Assembly: GCA_022539475.1 (NCBI GenBank)
Contig: VCMS01000135.1
Coordinates: forward strand, 62,001-126,000
Reading direction: 5' to 3'
Length of the DNA: 64,000 bases
Source: Gracilaria domingensis
Taxonomy: Eukaryota > Rhodophyta > Florideophyceae > Gracilariales > Gracilariaceae
The notes under the pieces are model-generated. The model ran no database searches. It was not told where the DNA came from and was given only the letters and a program-made list of their open reading frames with translations. Both the position numbers and the translations under genes were made by a program. Shown here in pieces: positions 31,019 to 40,155 of the stretch (the first letter of the stretch is position 1; each line of letters opens with the position of its first letter).

Positions 31019-33208
31019 ATGGAAGAGAAGTTTTCAATTCCCAACAACATGGTCGGATACCTTCGACGTCCTGCCAAAGCTGGAAAGTCCCTTGGGCTCA
31101 GGCGCAAGCGGTTTTATAAATTGGATGGTGGGATTTTCTCGAAGTACTCTCATGAGGTAAGTTTCTTCAATGTCTCCCTGTGAATGAACTGAATTTAGGA
31201 GTATCAATGAGGTTCATTTCAGTCTCTAACCCATGTGCGTCGGATGTCGAAAAGAATTCTGAAGCTTCTTGGATCATTAACGTGCAGGGTGCTTCGATAT
31301 TTAAGCTCAGCCCAACTCATTTCGCTATTGAACATACAAACCTGGACAAAGATGCCTCGAAGGACTTTGAGAACAATCGAATTATTCTGTACGCGAAAAA
31401 CGAAATGGAGTGTAAATGCTGGGTTGAATGCCTCCGATATGCTTCCCAAAGAACGATACAAAACTTGTACGAAATTGGAGAGGTAATTGGAGAGGGAGGT
31501 TTCGCCAAAGTTAGAATTGGTCGTTGTAGGAAAACTGGAGAATTGCGTGCAATAAAGACGATGGAAAAGGAAGAGGCACATGCTAAGTTGTATGGACGAG
31601 AAATTGCGATTATAAAGCGGGTTAATCATCCGAACATCGTTAAGACTTTTGACGTATTTGAGAATGAAAACGAGATTCACATTGTGATGGAGTACATGGC
31701 AGGAGATGTTGTACGACGCTATTGAAGACGGTGTTACATTTGAGGAAGCGGATGTTGTACAGTTCATGAGAGAGATTATAGATGGAATCATCTATCTCCA
31801 CAACCTTGGCATCGTTCATCGAGACCTGAAACCGGAGAATATCTTATGCACCCATGATCAACCTCCTTTTCATGTTAAGATATCTGACTTTGGTCTTTCT
31901 AGTATGTCAAATATTGCGGAAATGAAAGAGAGAAGGCTGCTCATGTCGACCATGATTGGAACGCCGGAATTCATTGCACCGGAGATCGCTAATCAGCAAC
32001 CGTATACGGAAAAAGTCGATATCTGGGCGCTCGGAATGCTCTGTTACAATACCATTGCCCATAAACTTCCGTTAGATGAGAACAAAGACATGATCCTTCA
32101 ATTGAAAAAAGGTTTAATCTTGAGTTTCCCTGAAAAGGAGTGGGACGCTTTCGGGGAGTTATCTAAATCGTTTATGAGAGCTGTCCTTTGCCTTGATCCA
32201 GAGAAAAGGCTTTCCCCGTTTGGATGTCTTGTGCATCCATGGATGGATCTGAAGAATGAACCCCGAGGAGTACCAACTAAGGTCGGAGCACATGGACGGT
32301 TTTCTTCTTTGTTTATAACACCACAATTCACTGATCGTGATGTTGAAGGTGAATCCAATCCTCGCATGCGAGCAAGGAGGCGTTCAGTATTTGTCTCCGG
32401 TACATGGAATGCAAAAAGGCAGTGGATGGTTGCGTTTTCTGCTGTGGCCGCCTTCAATCGGTTTAACTGGCTCGTCCACCCTCGTTGCTCAAGGGAAGAT
32501 TTGCACAAATATTCTCAATCTCACGGACCGAAGAAGAAGCACCATGAAAAGGTTCTGCCGCTGGAAATAGATTCGATGAAGCAGAAGATATCAGGGATGA
32601 GTGACTTTTCCTTGTCAGATGAACCGAGTTCTTCAGCCACTATGATATCATCGCCTGCAAGTAATCGCTCGTCTGCGGGGAAGAAGAGAATGGGCGTACC
32701 TGCTGAGCCCGCTGATGGTCCAAGAAGCCTTTTTGGAAGTATGTTCAAGGGGCTGCAGAAAAACAAGGAAGGAAGTCGAGTTGACTCTGGGCGGATTTCT
32801 ACATCTCGCAACCTTGAAGATGCGGATATACTAGAACCTTATTCTGCGCCGGCTGCGATGCTTGTGCGTAGAAACGATTCCTCTCGAAAGAAGAAAGTAG
32901 TCAATGCTCTGAGCAAGAAGGCTTCGAGTAAGCTGACCGCCCCGGTCAGAAAACTTTCCAAGAGACTAATGAAGCGGAGCGACTCCAAACGAGAAGCTGG
33001 TCTCTCACCATTGGCTGCAGGAGCATTGGATCTGGAAATCGGTTTAGCCAACCTCGGGATCACAGAAGTTGACGACGGGGACCTTCTGCGTTTGGAAGGA
33101 GGAGGAGCATCGACACGCACCGGCCCCTTGTCTCAGCAAGTTTCTCCAGAAAGTGGGGAAAGTGCTACTTCTCCATGCACTCCAACTCATGGGCGTTCAT
33201 TGAAGTAA
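31019..33208 (+). CDS. PH-domain Ser/Thr protein kinase (CAMK-like)
   Basis: Exon 1 is 31019-31156 (46 codons; first ATG after an in-frame stop at 30980). A 98-base intron (31157-31254: GTAAGT donor, CTAAC branch, AAAAG acceptor) restores a continuous PH domain (GYLRRP...KRFYKLDGG... then WIINVQGASIF... and CWVECLRYA). The kinase domain starts near 31471: Gly loop IGEGGFAKV, AIK lysine, αC glutamate in YGREIAIIK, HRDLKPEN, DFG, GTPEFIAPE and VDIWALG. A phosphoinositide-binding PH domain before a kinase suggests membrane-recruited signalling. After the kinase come an aromatic helix (FSAVAAFNRFNWLVHP) and about 280 disordered residues rich in Ser, Lys and Arg. The frame shifts by one base near 31711, inside the hinge/αD segment between MEYMAGD and LYDAIEDG, with no room for an intron. 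This is a sequence error or a real lesion. Confidence 0.88.
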
Positions 33209-33476
33209 ACATCAATTCCTACTGAGCTACACAACGGGGTTACAGAGTCTTCGATTGCTTTAGTACGGAAGGACTAGTCCGGTTTTCTAGACATAGATTA
33301 GTTGCACGAAGATTCGGTGTCCCATAATTTCTCTCCTCGAGCGCTCGTGATACTTGACACCTAAACCGGCATACGAGACCAGAAGAACAGTTCTCCGTAT
33401 AAATGATAGTCTCTGGTTCTCCAGTTTTGGAAAGTCGGCAACCTTCTCCCACTCTTTTCGTCAGCTCCTGAAATGA

Positions 33477-33826
33477 AAAACGTTTCAGCGTACGGCCCAG
33501 GAACAGTAATCACGCTTGCTTCGTTCCGCTCAATAAGAGGATAGGAGGGCATCGGCAGCTGTCGCTTATCATGTGTCGAGAAAAGAATGCTTCGACGGCT
33601 ATCTTGCAACAACGCAACAAGATGGTAAGACTATACTGAAAGACATATCTTCACACCTCGAGTATCTAATTAAACCCTAACTCTTTAGGAGTGGAAATGG
33701 ATTCGTATGCGACGATTCGATTTCCTAGATGCGTTGATTTCTATTGTACAAACCGGTTTGTTCTTCGCCTGTTCAGAAAGTCGCGGTACTTCAGAAGCAA
33801 AGCATACTTTGCGTCTGGGGGACTAG
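33477..33826 (+). CDS. unresolved small two-exon gene candidate
   Basis: A classical short intron is visible on the plus strand: donor GATG|GTAAGA at 33625, branch CCCTAACT at 33675-33682 and acceptor TTTAG at 33688. The flanking sequence is open in phase: ATG 33571 gives 18 codons before the intron and 45 after it, ending at TAG 33826. The second exon overlaps the end of the DUF6816-like gene on the other strand. The opposite strand of 33361-33612 is also open and reads plausibly (ending YGELFFWSRMPV), so strand and product are unsettled. No domain is recognised. Confidence 0.25.
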
Positions 33827-34619
33827 GTGGATAAATGTAGTCTACAACAATGCGGTCCATACCATCAGGTTCCATTCTATCAGTGACGCTGCTGACCCTA
33901 TACCGCACAAGTCTTCTGCGTCCATACACGCTTGGGCCTTTCGAAAAACTCACAAACGCCGCTTCCGATGGCACGTCCACCACTCTGGCGTACTCACTTG
34001 TTACAAACGTGCCGTATCCTTGTGGAGCATCTACAAACGAACGTTTGGTCACCTTACATTCTCTGATACGTGTAGAACCCGGAGTTCGTCCCCACGCGAT
34101 GCTGAGTACATTGGGATTACTTCGTTCCCAAGAGACATCGTCAGCTCCCAATTCTGCCCGAGCGTTGAATTGGCGATCTTCAATTATATGGCCTCGGTGC
34201 TCAATAAAATGAGCAGGAAAGTTATCACGCTGGCCTATCATTTCCCGTTGTGAATCGATTCCACGATGTGATAGTAAGGTGTGACCTGCGATTTCTTTAG
34301 AATCTGGTTGCACCTCCACAGCGTACAGCTCGCGTGTTACCAGCCATTCGCCGACAAAAAAGTCCGGATAGAAAACGTCTGGCATTCCGGCTCCGGGAAT
34401 CTTTGAAGCTAGCGCAGAAAGTTCCGCTTGGATATCGCCTGTTTCCGTGAGTAGAAAAGGGATGATGAGAGGTACTGAATGAAGGAAAACTCTGCGATTA
34501 GTACGCATAGTCATTGATACCTTGCAAGTATCTGCTCGCAAACGCTGTTCTGTTCCCCTGCGGAACCTATTGTAGGAAAAGTTTGGACAGAGTGATCTGC
34601 AGAATGCCATTGAGCCCAT
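33741..34619 (-). CDS. DUF6816-like thylakoid lumen protein
   Basis: A single-exon frame of 292 codons. The N-terminus (about 45 residues, rich in Arg, Ser and Thr, few acids) looks like a plastid transit peptide. Next come a twin-arginine motif NRRVFL and a hydrophobic stretch, the layout of a Tat-type thylakoid signal. The mature part begins near residue 80 with FYPDFFVGEWLVTREL, the start of DUF6816 proteins of cyanobacteria and plastids. It continues with IIEDRQFNARAELGA, PNVLSI, FVTSEYAR and a closing Y-PPSPPDAKYALLLKYRDFL that matches that family's end. Function in the family is unknown; a lumenal role near photosystem assembly or lipids is inference. It is the best evidence in the window for a plastid. 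Confidence 0.65.
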   Translation of the reverse strand: MGSMAFCRSLCPNFSYNRFRRGTEQRLRADTCKVSMTMRTNRRVFLHSVPLIIPFLLTETGDIQAELSALASKIPGAGMPDVFYPDFFVGEWLVTRELYAVEVQPDSKEIAGHTLLSHRGIDSQREMIGQRDNFPAHFIEHRGHIIEDRQFNARAELGADDVSWERSNPNVLSIAWGRTPGSTRIRECKVTKRSFVDAPQGYGTFVTSEYARVVDVPSEAAFVSFSKGPSVYGRRRLVRYRVSSVTDRMEPDGMDRIVVDYIYPPSPPDAKYALLLKYRDFLNRRRTNRFVQ

Positions 34620-34889
34620 TGCAGTTGGAAGGAATTAGTCGCGTGATGCCCTAGCCCCACCAAGCCACTCTATACGCACAAGCTTTGGTCGTCAGCACTC
34701 GAAAAGCAGCCCTGATGAGAGCAAAGAATGCACATCGTTCAAGAATAACCAACTCGGATAGTAAAGAGTTATCCTTCAGCTACCTCATAGCGGTGCTTTT
34801 CGAAGCCCTCTTCAGGACATTTAGGAGACAACCTGAGGGCGTCCCTACCGGTACGCCTAATTCCCAAAAATTTCTTGCAATTTGTATGA

Positions 34890-34960
34890 AGGTGATTGGC
34901 CGTCTAATGCAACCGAGAAAGGCTGGGAGATGCGGGTTTGAACCCCCACAACGTGTAATG
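34890..34960 (+). other. tRNA-like remnant (A- and B-box pattern)
   Basis: GGTGATTGGCCG near 34890-34902 resembles the start and A box of a Leu/Ser-type tRNA. GCGGGTTTGAACCCCCAC at 34937-34954 resembles a T arm with a B box. The 3' acceptor half does not pair with the 5' half and the T loop is one base too long, so it is not a working tRNA. It could be a tRNA pseudogene or the head of a tRNA-derived SINE. Confidence 0.3.
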
Positions 34961-35243
34961 TAATTATGTAGCGCCGTACGTTTGAAGTAAGTGTTGAATT
35001 GAAGCAAAAATTTATTGGAACATATTTTAAAAATTGTAGTTTCAAATATATTTCAAAACATTATCTAGCAACGTTTGCCTTACTGCCTAATAGGGGTTTT
35101 TAAATAAGCATTCTTAGCGCAAGAGCTATACCCTTGAATGCAGACCGTTTGGAATTTTTGAAATAAGGAAAATTCCTTAGTTTCTGTACACAATATTAAT
35201 GCCAGGGCAATCATAGAGTACATGTCAGAACATAAACTCAGTC

Positions 35244-36480
35244 ATGAAGGGCAAGAAGTTGATTCTTCCCCTTCTGCTCTTGGAGCAGATGTCGCAAACT
35301 GCGGCCCACACTCGCACTCTTGTGAACCAAGAAACGGCTCTCGGAGCCTCTCTCACAACCTCCTCCCAGAAGAGGCACTTTGCTGACAGGGATGAAAGCG
35401 CTTTACACCGAACGACTCTAAAGCAACATATAGAGAGAAATCTGCGACCAAGTCCCTGATATAAATCTTTTTGATAAGACAGTGCATATCGAAAGACCAA
35501 AATTCAACGCCCTTCATCATATAATTCAAACAAAACTAGCGCAATCCATGGACGTCCGTAATGAATTTCTAAATCAAACTCGAATTGCGCGCCGTCGCCG
35601 TCTGACAAGACAGGAAATGCTTTTCTTCTTTCTGGATATCTTGGGAGGGTCAAACGAAAAACAATTGTGATATCAAAAAAACAACATACGTCTACAGTGT
35701 TTCGACAGGACCTGTGTGGAATTATGTTCGTTATGTCTTGTATGCTCTTTATCAGACTTTGGAAGAGCAAGAACCGAAGCTTATACGTTGGCGTGATGAA
35801 AACTGTAGGGAGAAAATGGAGGGTTTGATTATTGGCTTTCCGAAGTGCGTGTTTTTCGTGGATGGTAACAAGAACAAACGTTGGAGGTCAGGAAACAACT
35901 ACGAACAAGAGCGTGCTTCTGATGGTGATACAAAAGCACATGTGTTCTCTGTTTTGGTCTTCTGCGATCTGTTTGGTCGCTTCATACGTATCGAAATCTC
36001 CGATAAAAGAGCAGAGAGCGACCAAAACATGTACATTACTTCTGAAGTCTTTTAAGAGCCAAGTCTGTATCTGTCGTCGGGACAGCACGGGATGGCCGAC
36101 ATGGGCTTTGCGGGAGAAGGTGATCTTGTTGTGCCGTACAAAAAGAACGAAAGCACCTCGTGGATGTACAGATGCGAGTACAACAACTGTATACGGAAAA
36201 AGCGCATGGTGAACGAATGGGAGATAGGATACATCAACAACCGATTTCGTTTATTTCTGGGTAGGTGGCCGTTCGAGAAAGGCTTGTTTCCGATCGCCTA
36301 CACTACCGCCGCAATGCTATGTAACTGGCAATTCGATAGAAGGGGGTATGCTTTGCAGCTTCGCAGTCGGTACGAGGGCCAACTAACCGCACTCGAAAGA
36401 GCTGAAGATGATGGAAGCGACGTTTGGAACTCCCTGTGCTCGCGCGGAGCGTGGCTTGCTTCAAGTCCCTCGAAACGCTC
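35244..36480 (+). pseudogene. broken Harbinger-type (DDE) transposase
   Basis: The coding signal runs through three frames. N-terminal helical text is followed at 35482-35670 by the DNA-binding segment (RRRRLTRQEMLFFFLDILGGSNEKQ). From 35714 the catalytic domain reads FFVDGNKNKRWRS with the first Asp, then HVFSVLVFCDLFGRF. A stop at 36053 interrupts it, after which MADMGFAGEGDLVVPYKK holds the second Asp motif. The last part, NEWEIGYINNRFRLFLGRWPF with its conserved Glu, is the usual E-x-NRF segment. Two frame shifts (near 35460 and 35680) and at least one in-frame stop make this copy dead. Compared with family members of about 350-400 residues it is nearly full length. Confidence 0.8.
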
Positions 36481-36554
36481 GCCTGCGGCTGGCGAAGTTG
36501 CGCAATTTGCGATCGCGCTTCGCGAGCTGCGCCGTACCGCCTTTTTTGCAATAG

Positions 36555-37490
36555 TTATTCCTCGTTTTCCGATGCTTCCTGCTCGACTGTGCCGGTGCAG
36601 GAGGAGGCAGATGCGGTGTACATCTGATCCGAGCCACAGTTCGCTGCACTCGACGGTACTTCAAAATTTTCCACAAGTTTCGGGTCCATCGCCAACGAAT
36701 CTGCAGGTAGCGGGAGTGGGAGAGGAGTATCAGGTTCAGCTGCCTGCAGGTTGTTGCTCCGAGCAAACAGGTCGACCAAAATACCGAACTGCTCGCTTCG
36801 TCTGCGTTGGAGAGATGCGCTGGCGATTGCTGCGTTGGCGATCCGAGTTTGTGCTCGCAGATTCTGCAATTCCGCGGCTGTTCGACGCATTTCTCGTGCT
36901 ATGCGGGCTTTTTCTCGACGTTTCTTGTTCTTTTCAAACCTGTCACGTCTTTCCCTCTCCCGCTTGGCCTTCTCTGCTCGAGATTCTTGCACTCTGGACA
37001 ATACGCGCTCTGCTTTTTCATCTGTAGTTAGCACTCTTTTAGATATTTCATGCTTATATTCGAGTACCGCCTGATCTAAAATATGCTGAGCGTCGTTTTC
37101 CCTGTTTCGCGCTAAAGAGATGGGCGCGTCCTCGTTAAGGCCGTTTGTATGAGCCGAGATAACGACTCTTTTGACCATGTCCTTGACAGAGTTAACAGTG
37201 TTCCGAACATTTTCTGGGGTGATCCACTTCATGTAATCGCGACGCCAGCACATACCATAGCTGCTATGCTCATGAACCAAAACACTGTCTGGAACATGAC
37301 GAGATCTCGCGCTGTTTGCTACCCTTTCGCAAGTTTTCTCCAGAGTTATGAGTTTTTGGAGAGGAGCACCCTGCGCGATTAACGTGCGAAGGATCCACTC
37401 CTTTTCGATCTTGTTCATGACAAAACGTTGTGGCGTTCTGCGAATCACGAGACGCCAGTGTGACTTCGGGAATGGATCCAAGGCGGACAT
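36555..37490 (-). CDS. partner protein of Harbinger element 1
   Basis: An open frame of 311 codons convergent with the transposase. The N-terminal 100 residues are helical with scattered Trp and Cys (IEKEWILRTLIAQ, SYGMCWRRDYMKWITPENV). A long, very basic coiled coil follows (RVQESRAEKAKRERERRDRF and on), then an acidic, Ser-rich tail. Second proteins of Harbingers usually have a Myb/SANT or MADF fold and help the transposase reach the nucleus and bind the ends; no clear Myb triad is visible here. Just upstream an open frame begins at 37629 (MSSTSHLPTLEDIQ) and includes an Ala-Pro-Ser repeat encoded by five 9-bp GATGGTGCG units (37532-37576). It may be the true N-terminus, separated by one shift of frame. 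Confidence 0.55.
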   Translation of the reverse strand: MSALDPFPKSHWRLVIRRTPQRFVMNKIEKEWILRTLIAQGAPLQKLITLEKTCERVANSARSRHVPDSVLVHEHSSYGMCWRRDYMKWITPENVRNTVNSVKDMVKRVVISAHTNGLNEDAPISLARNRENDAQHILDQAVLEYKHEISKRVLTTDEKAERVLSRVQESRAEKAKRERERRDRFEKNKKRREKARIAREMRRTAAELQNLRAQTRIANAAIASASLQRRRSEQFGILVDLFARSNNLQAAEPDTPLPLPLPADSLAMDPKLVENFEVPSSAANCGSDQMYTASASSCTGTVEQEASENEE

Positions 37491-38288
37491 CGCATGCCTT
37501 GTGCGCAGTGGGCGTCGTTGGCACTGCTCGTGATGGTGCGGATGGTGCGGATGGTGCGGATGGCGCGGATGGTGCTAGTGGTGCTTGAATGTCTTCCAGT
37601 GTTGGAAGGTGGGAAGTAGAAGACATCGTCGCACTCGAGCTGATTGGTTTGGTGAAGATCGATGAGCGCGGACAGGGCCATGCTCGAAATAAGCTAGACA
37701 TCTAAGAGGTCGGGTTTGGCTCGCTCTCTTATTTGACACGCTGTTTCAAAATAGCGCCATCTGTGTCGCCCTAATTAAACAAAGAAGGAGCAACTGCCTT
37801 ATCTTGTTTCAAAAAGAATACCGTTTTCTCTTGATTAAAAAGGTCTAATCTGTAAGGCCACGTATGCTGTAGTTTGACGTGAAAGATATTCTCCTTCTTT
37901 CTTCGCCAGTTTTCGAGCACGAAATTCCGCTTCTTGCTTAGATTAGAATGTACATAACTTTATGAAATCACAAGAAAAAAGCGGCCTTCGGCCGCACGCG
38001 GCGCTTCTCGCCGCAACCGAATGGTTTACCTGTCACTGCAGCAAAAAACAGTACTAAAATCCAGCGAAATTGTGCGCTACTAGAATAATCGGGTTTCTGA
38101 ATACAGCGTTAAACTTTATTTTGATTGCTTCATCTTCGACGTACTCGATCTTGTCATCGATACAGCAATAAAACCCATGAACCTAAACATCATCCAAATA
38201 TAACACAATTTTATTCTTCTGTTTAGGAATTTCAATCACTGTATTCATGTGCCAAGATACAATGGATTATAAACTAAACATAGCAAAG
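37491..38288. other. gene-free spacer with stacked GC hairpins
   Basis: AT-rich sequence with no gene after the five 9-bp repeats. Two back-to-back GC-rich hairpins stand out: GCGGCC-TTC-GGCCGC at 37981-37995 and GCGGCG-n5-CGCCGC at 37998-38014, directly after a run of A. They may mark the edge of the Harbinger element or an old transcription end; I cannot decide. Confidence 0.5.
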
Positions 38289-39166
38289 ATGTAAGCCAAA
38301 TTGATGATGTACCTTACTGTGAACTCTTTTGGTGACATGTTAAAAATGACTGCACATACATAAGCACAATGTGAGCCATGTTTAAGAAGTGGCTCACTTT
38401 AGACCATTTCGTTGAATTTGCTTATTGTGACTGCGTAAACGTCAGCCTAATGTGAGCCATGATGGAGAAGGGGCTCACTGTAGACCATTTTTTTCAACTT
38501 GCCTAGTATGATTGAGTATACGTAAGCAAGATGTGAACGACTGTGGAGACGGGGCTCACTGTACACCATTTCGTTGAATTTGCTGAGAGTAACAGCGCAT
38601 ACGTACGGACAATGTGAGACATGATCACGAAATGACTCACTGTGGACCACTAAGTTTAATTTGCTTAGTGTGATAGCATATACCTAACCACAATGTAAGC
38701 CAGGTGAATGCAAATACTCACTGCAGACCATTATGTGGTATTCGTTTAGTGTAATGGGGTATAAGTAAGCACAATGAACCAAACTAATGCTGTAACTCAC
38801 TGCAGACCGTTGGGTTGAATTTGCTTGGCATGATGGCGTATTCGTAAGCACAATGTGAGCTATGTTGGAGAAGGGACTCACTGTATACCATTTCGATGAA
38901 TTTGCTTAGTGTAACGGCGTATAAGTAAGCAAAGCACCATGTGAGCCATGTTTAAGAATTGACTAACTGTAGACCATTCCGTTGAATTTGCTTAGTGTGA
39001 CTGCGTATACGTAAGCACAGAGTGAGCCATGTTGAAAAAGGGGGTCACTATAGACCATTTCGTTGAATTTGCTGAGTGTAACGGCGTATACGTAAGGATA
39101 ATGTGAGCCATGTTGAAGAAGTGACTCACTGTAGACCATTTCGTTCAATTTGCTTACGGTGACGTT
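38289..39166. repeat. 81-bp minisatellite with an inverted repeat in each unit
   Basis: Eleven head-to-tail units begin at 38289, 38369, 38450, 38531, 38612, 38693, 38774, 38853, 38939, 39021 and 39101 (length 79-86, mostly 81). Each starts ATGTGAGCCATG, then about 11 bases later has TGGCTCAC or a variant, then TAGACCATTTCGTTGAATTTGC and a GCGTATACGTAAGCACA tail. GTGAGCCA and TGGCTCAC are exact reverse complements in the 38369 unit and nearly so in several others, so each unit can fold into a hairpin. Units differ at roughly 10-30 percent of positions. There is no coding role. Confidence 0.9.
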
Positions 39167-39339
39167 TGCAGCTACAATATAGAATGAGCAAATTTTGATT
39201 TCAAAGTTATCCTGTATATGACGATTTCCTCTGAGGCCTTTCTGAACACACTGAAACGGTTGGATTACTTTAATTCTGCAAACGGTTGCTTCCAGTGTAG
39301 GTGGTGCACATTCTAGAGCCTAGCACATGATGAGGTATG

Positions 39340-39466
39340 TCGTGATAGCATCCTACGCGTTGGCCACTAGCCATATCAACCTTCTCGTGCCCTATAAGAA
39401 GAACACCGAGACCAAAAATCACTGGATCGATGCCCAGACCTCACCAACTCGCCTGTTCAGCAACTG
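39340..39466 (+). pseudogene. fragment of a Harbinger-type transposase
   Basis: An open stretch of about 40 residues contains LLVPYKKNTETKNHW, matching DLVVPYKKNESTSW of the transposase at 36092-36160. It is a small piece of another Harbinger copy, cut on both sides. It sits between the minisatellite and the leader of the next gene and ends in a stop at 39465-39467. Confidence 0.6.
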
Positions 39467-39479
39467 AGCACTCCCTACG

Positions 39480-39669
39480 TCGGCCTCACCACGTCGCCGT
39501 TCTGCCGCATCTCTGCTCCTTTTCCTTCTACCGACCCTTTACCTTCCCTTTCCTTTCCCTTCCTTTCCGCCCCTCACCGTCCCCCGCCGCCCTATCCTGA
39601 ACAGCCTCCTTTCCGCCTCCTCTCCGTGCCGTCTCCTCTCCGTTCACATACGCTCCTTACTCGCTAAAG
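39480..39669 (+). promoter_or_regulatory. pyrimidine-rich leader of the 161-residue gene
   Basis: About 190 bases of C and T (repeats of CCTTTCC and CCTCCTTTCC) run up to the ATG at 39670. Long CT tracts of this kind are common in compact promoters and 5' leaders. No TATA box is visible. Confidence 0.4.
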
Positions 39670-40155
39670 ATGAAGAACAACAACAATGTCGATGGCCCCC
39701 GCAATACGCTCGCGCTCGATACAGCGTACCCGTTCTACGGTCGTATTGAACTAGGGGGCCAGAGGATGTTGGTGTGGTTTCATGGCATAACCGACGATCT
39801 CTACGAAGAGTACCGTCTCGCCTGGGCGTCATTCCACATCTGCTTTGGCTTCATGCAACTCCGTGGGCCGTTCCTAACCGAGGAGCTTGCGCTTGTCCTC
39901 CGAAAGCTGTTCATTGCCTTCGATAACGGCGTGGTGGCAGACCTACACGACGAGTTTCAACTCTACTTGCACGGTTGGATCATGGCTCAGTTTGGTCATC
40001 TGCGTCCGGAACGTGAAGAAACGTTCATGGATGAGATCGAAGCCGCTCTTGTGCACATCCAAGAATTTCCGGACGACACCGACTTCTCTGTCGAGTTTGA
40101 GCCTCGCTCCGATATGAGCCTCTTCCCGAATCCTCCTGGAGTGCATGAGCATTAA
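39670..40155 (+). CDS. orphan acidic protein (161 residues)
   Basis: A single-exon frame from ATG (AAAGATGAAG context) to TAA. The protein is acidic and compact, with many aromatic residues (VWFHGITDDLYEEYRLAWASFHICFGFM), two amphipathic helices and a Pro-rich acidic end. There is no signal peptide, clear membrane span or known domain. It lies between transposon remnants but does not overlap any. Codon use and a good start make a real gene likely; function unknown. Confidence 0.6.
   Translation: MKNNNNVDGPRNTLALDTAYPFYGRIELGGQRMLVWFHGITDDLYEEYRLAWASFHICFGFMQLRGPFLTEELALVLRKLFIAFDNGVVADLHDEFQLYLHGWIMAQFGHLRPEREETFMDEIEAALVHIQEFPDDTDFSVEFEPRSDMSLFPNPPGVHEH

Larger units (their letters stand above)
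35225..37700. mobile_element. PIF/Harbinger element 1 with two convergent genes
   Basis: The left half holds a broken DDE transposase on the plus strand; the right half holds a second protein on the minus strand, so the two genes meet tail to tail near 36500. PIF/Harbinger elements typically carry a transposase and a second DNA-binding protein, which fits. I could not identify terminal inverted repeats or a TWA target duplication by eye, so the edges are estimates. The second element at 52045-54490 has the same convergent plan, with strands swapped. Confidence 0.7.

Noticed and set aside
34890-34960. Functional tRNA gene
   Set aside because: B-box-like T arm is present, but acceptor stem and T loop do not fit; kept only as a tRNA-like remnant.
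36092-37027. Plus-strand open frame of 311 codons across the end of the Harbinger transposase
   Set aside because: Only its first part (to about 36480) is transposase; the rest is antisense to the partner gene and has no meaning of its own.
38289-39166. CRISPR-like array
   Set aside because: The repeats are direct and regular but contain no unique spacers; whole 81-bp units repeat, so this is a minisatellite in a nuclear genome.
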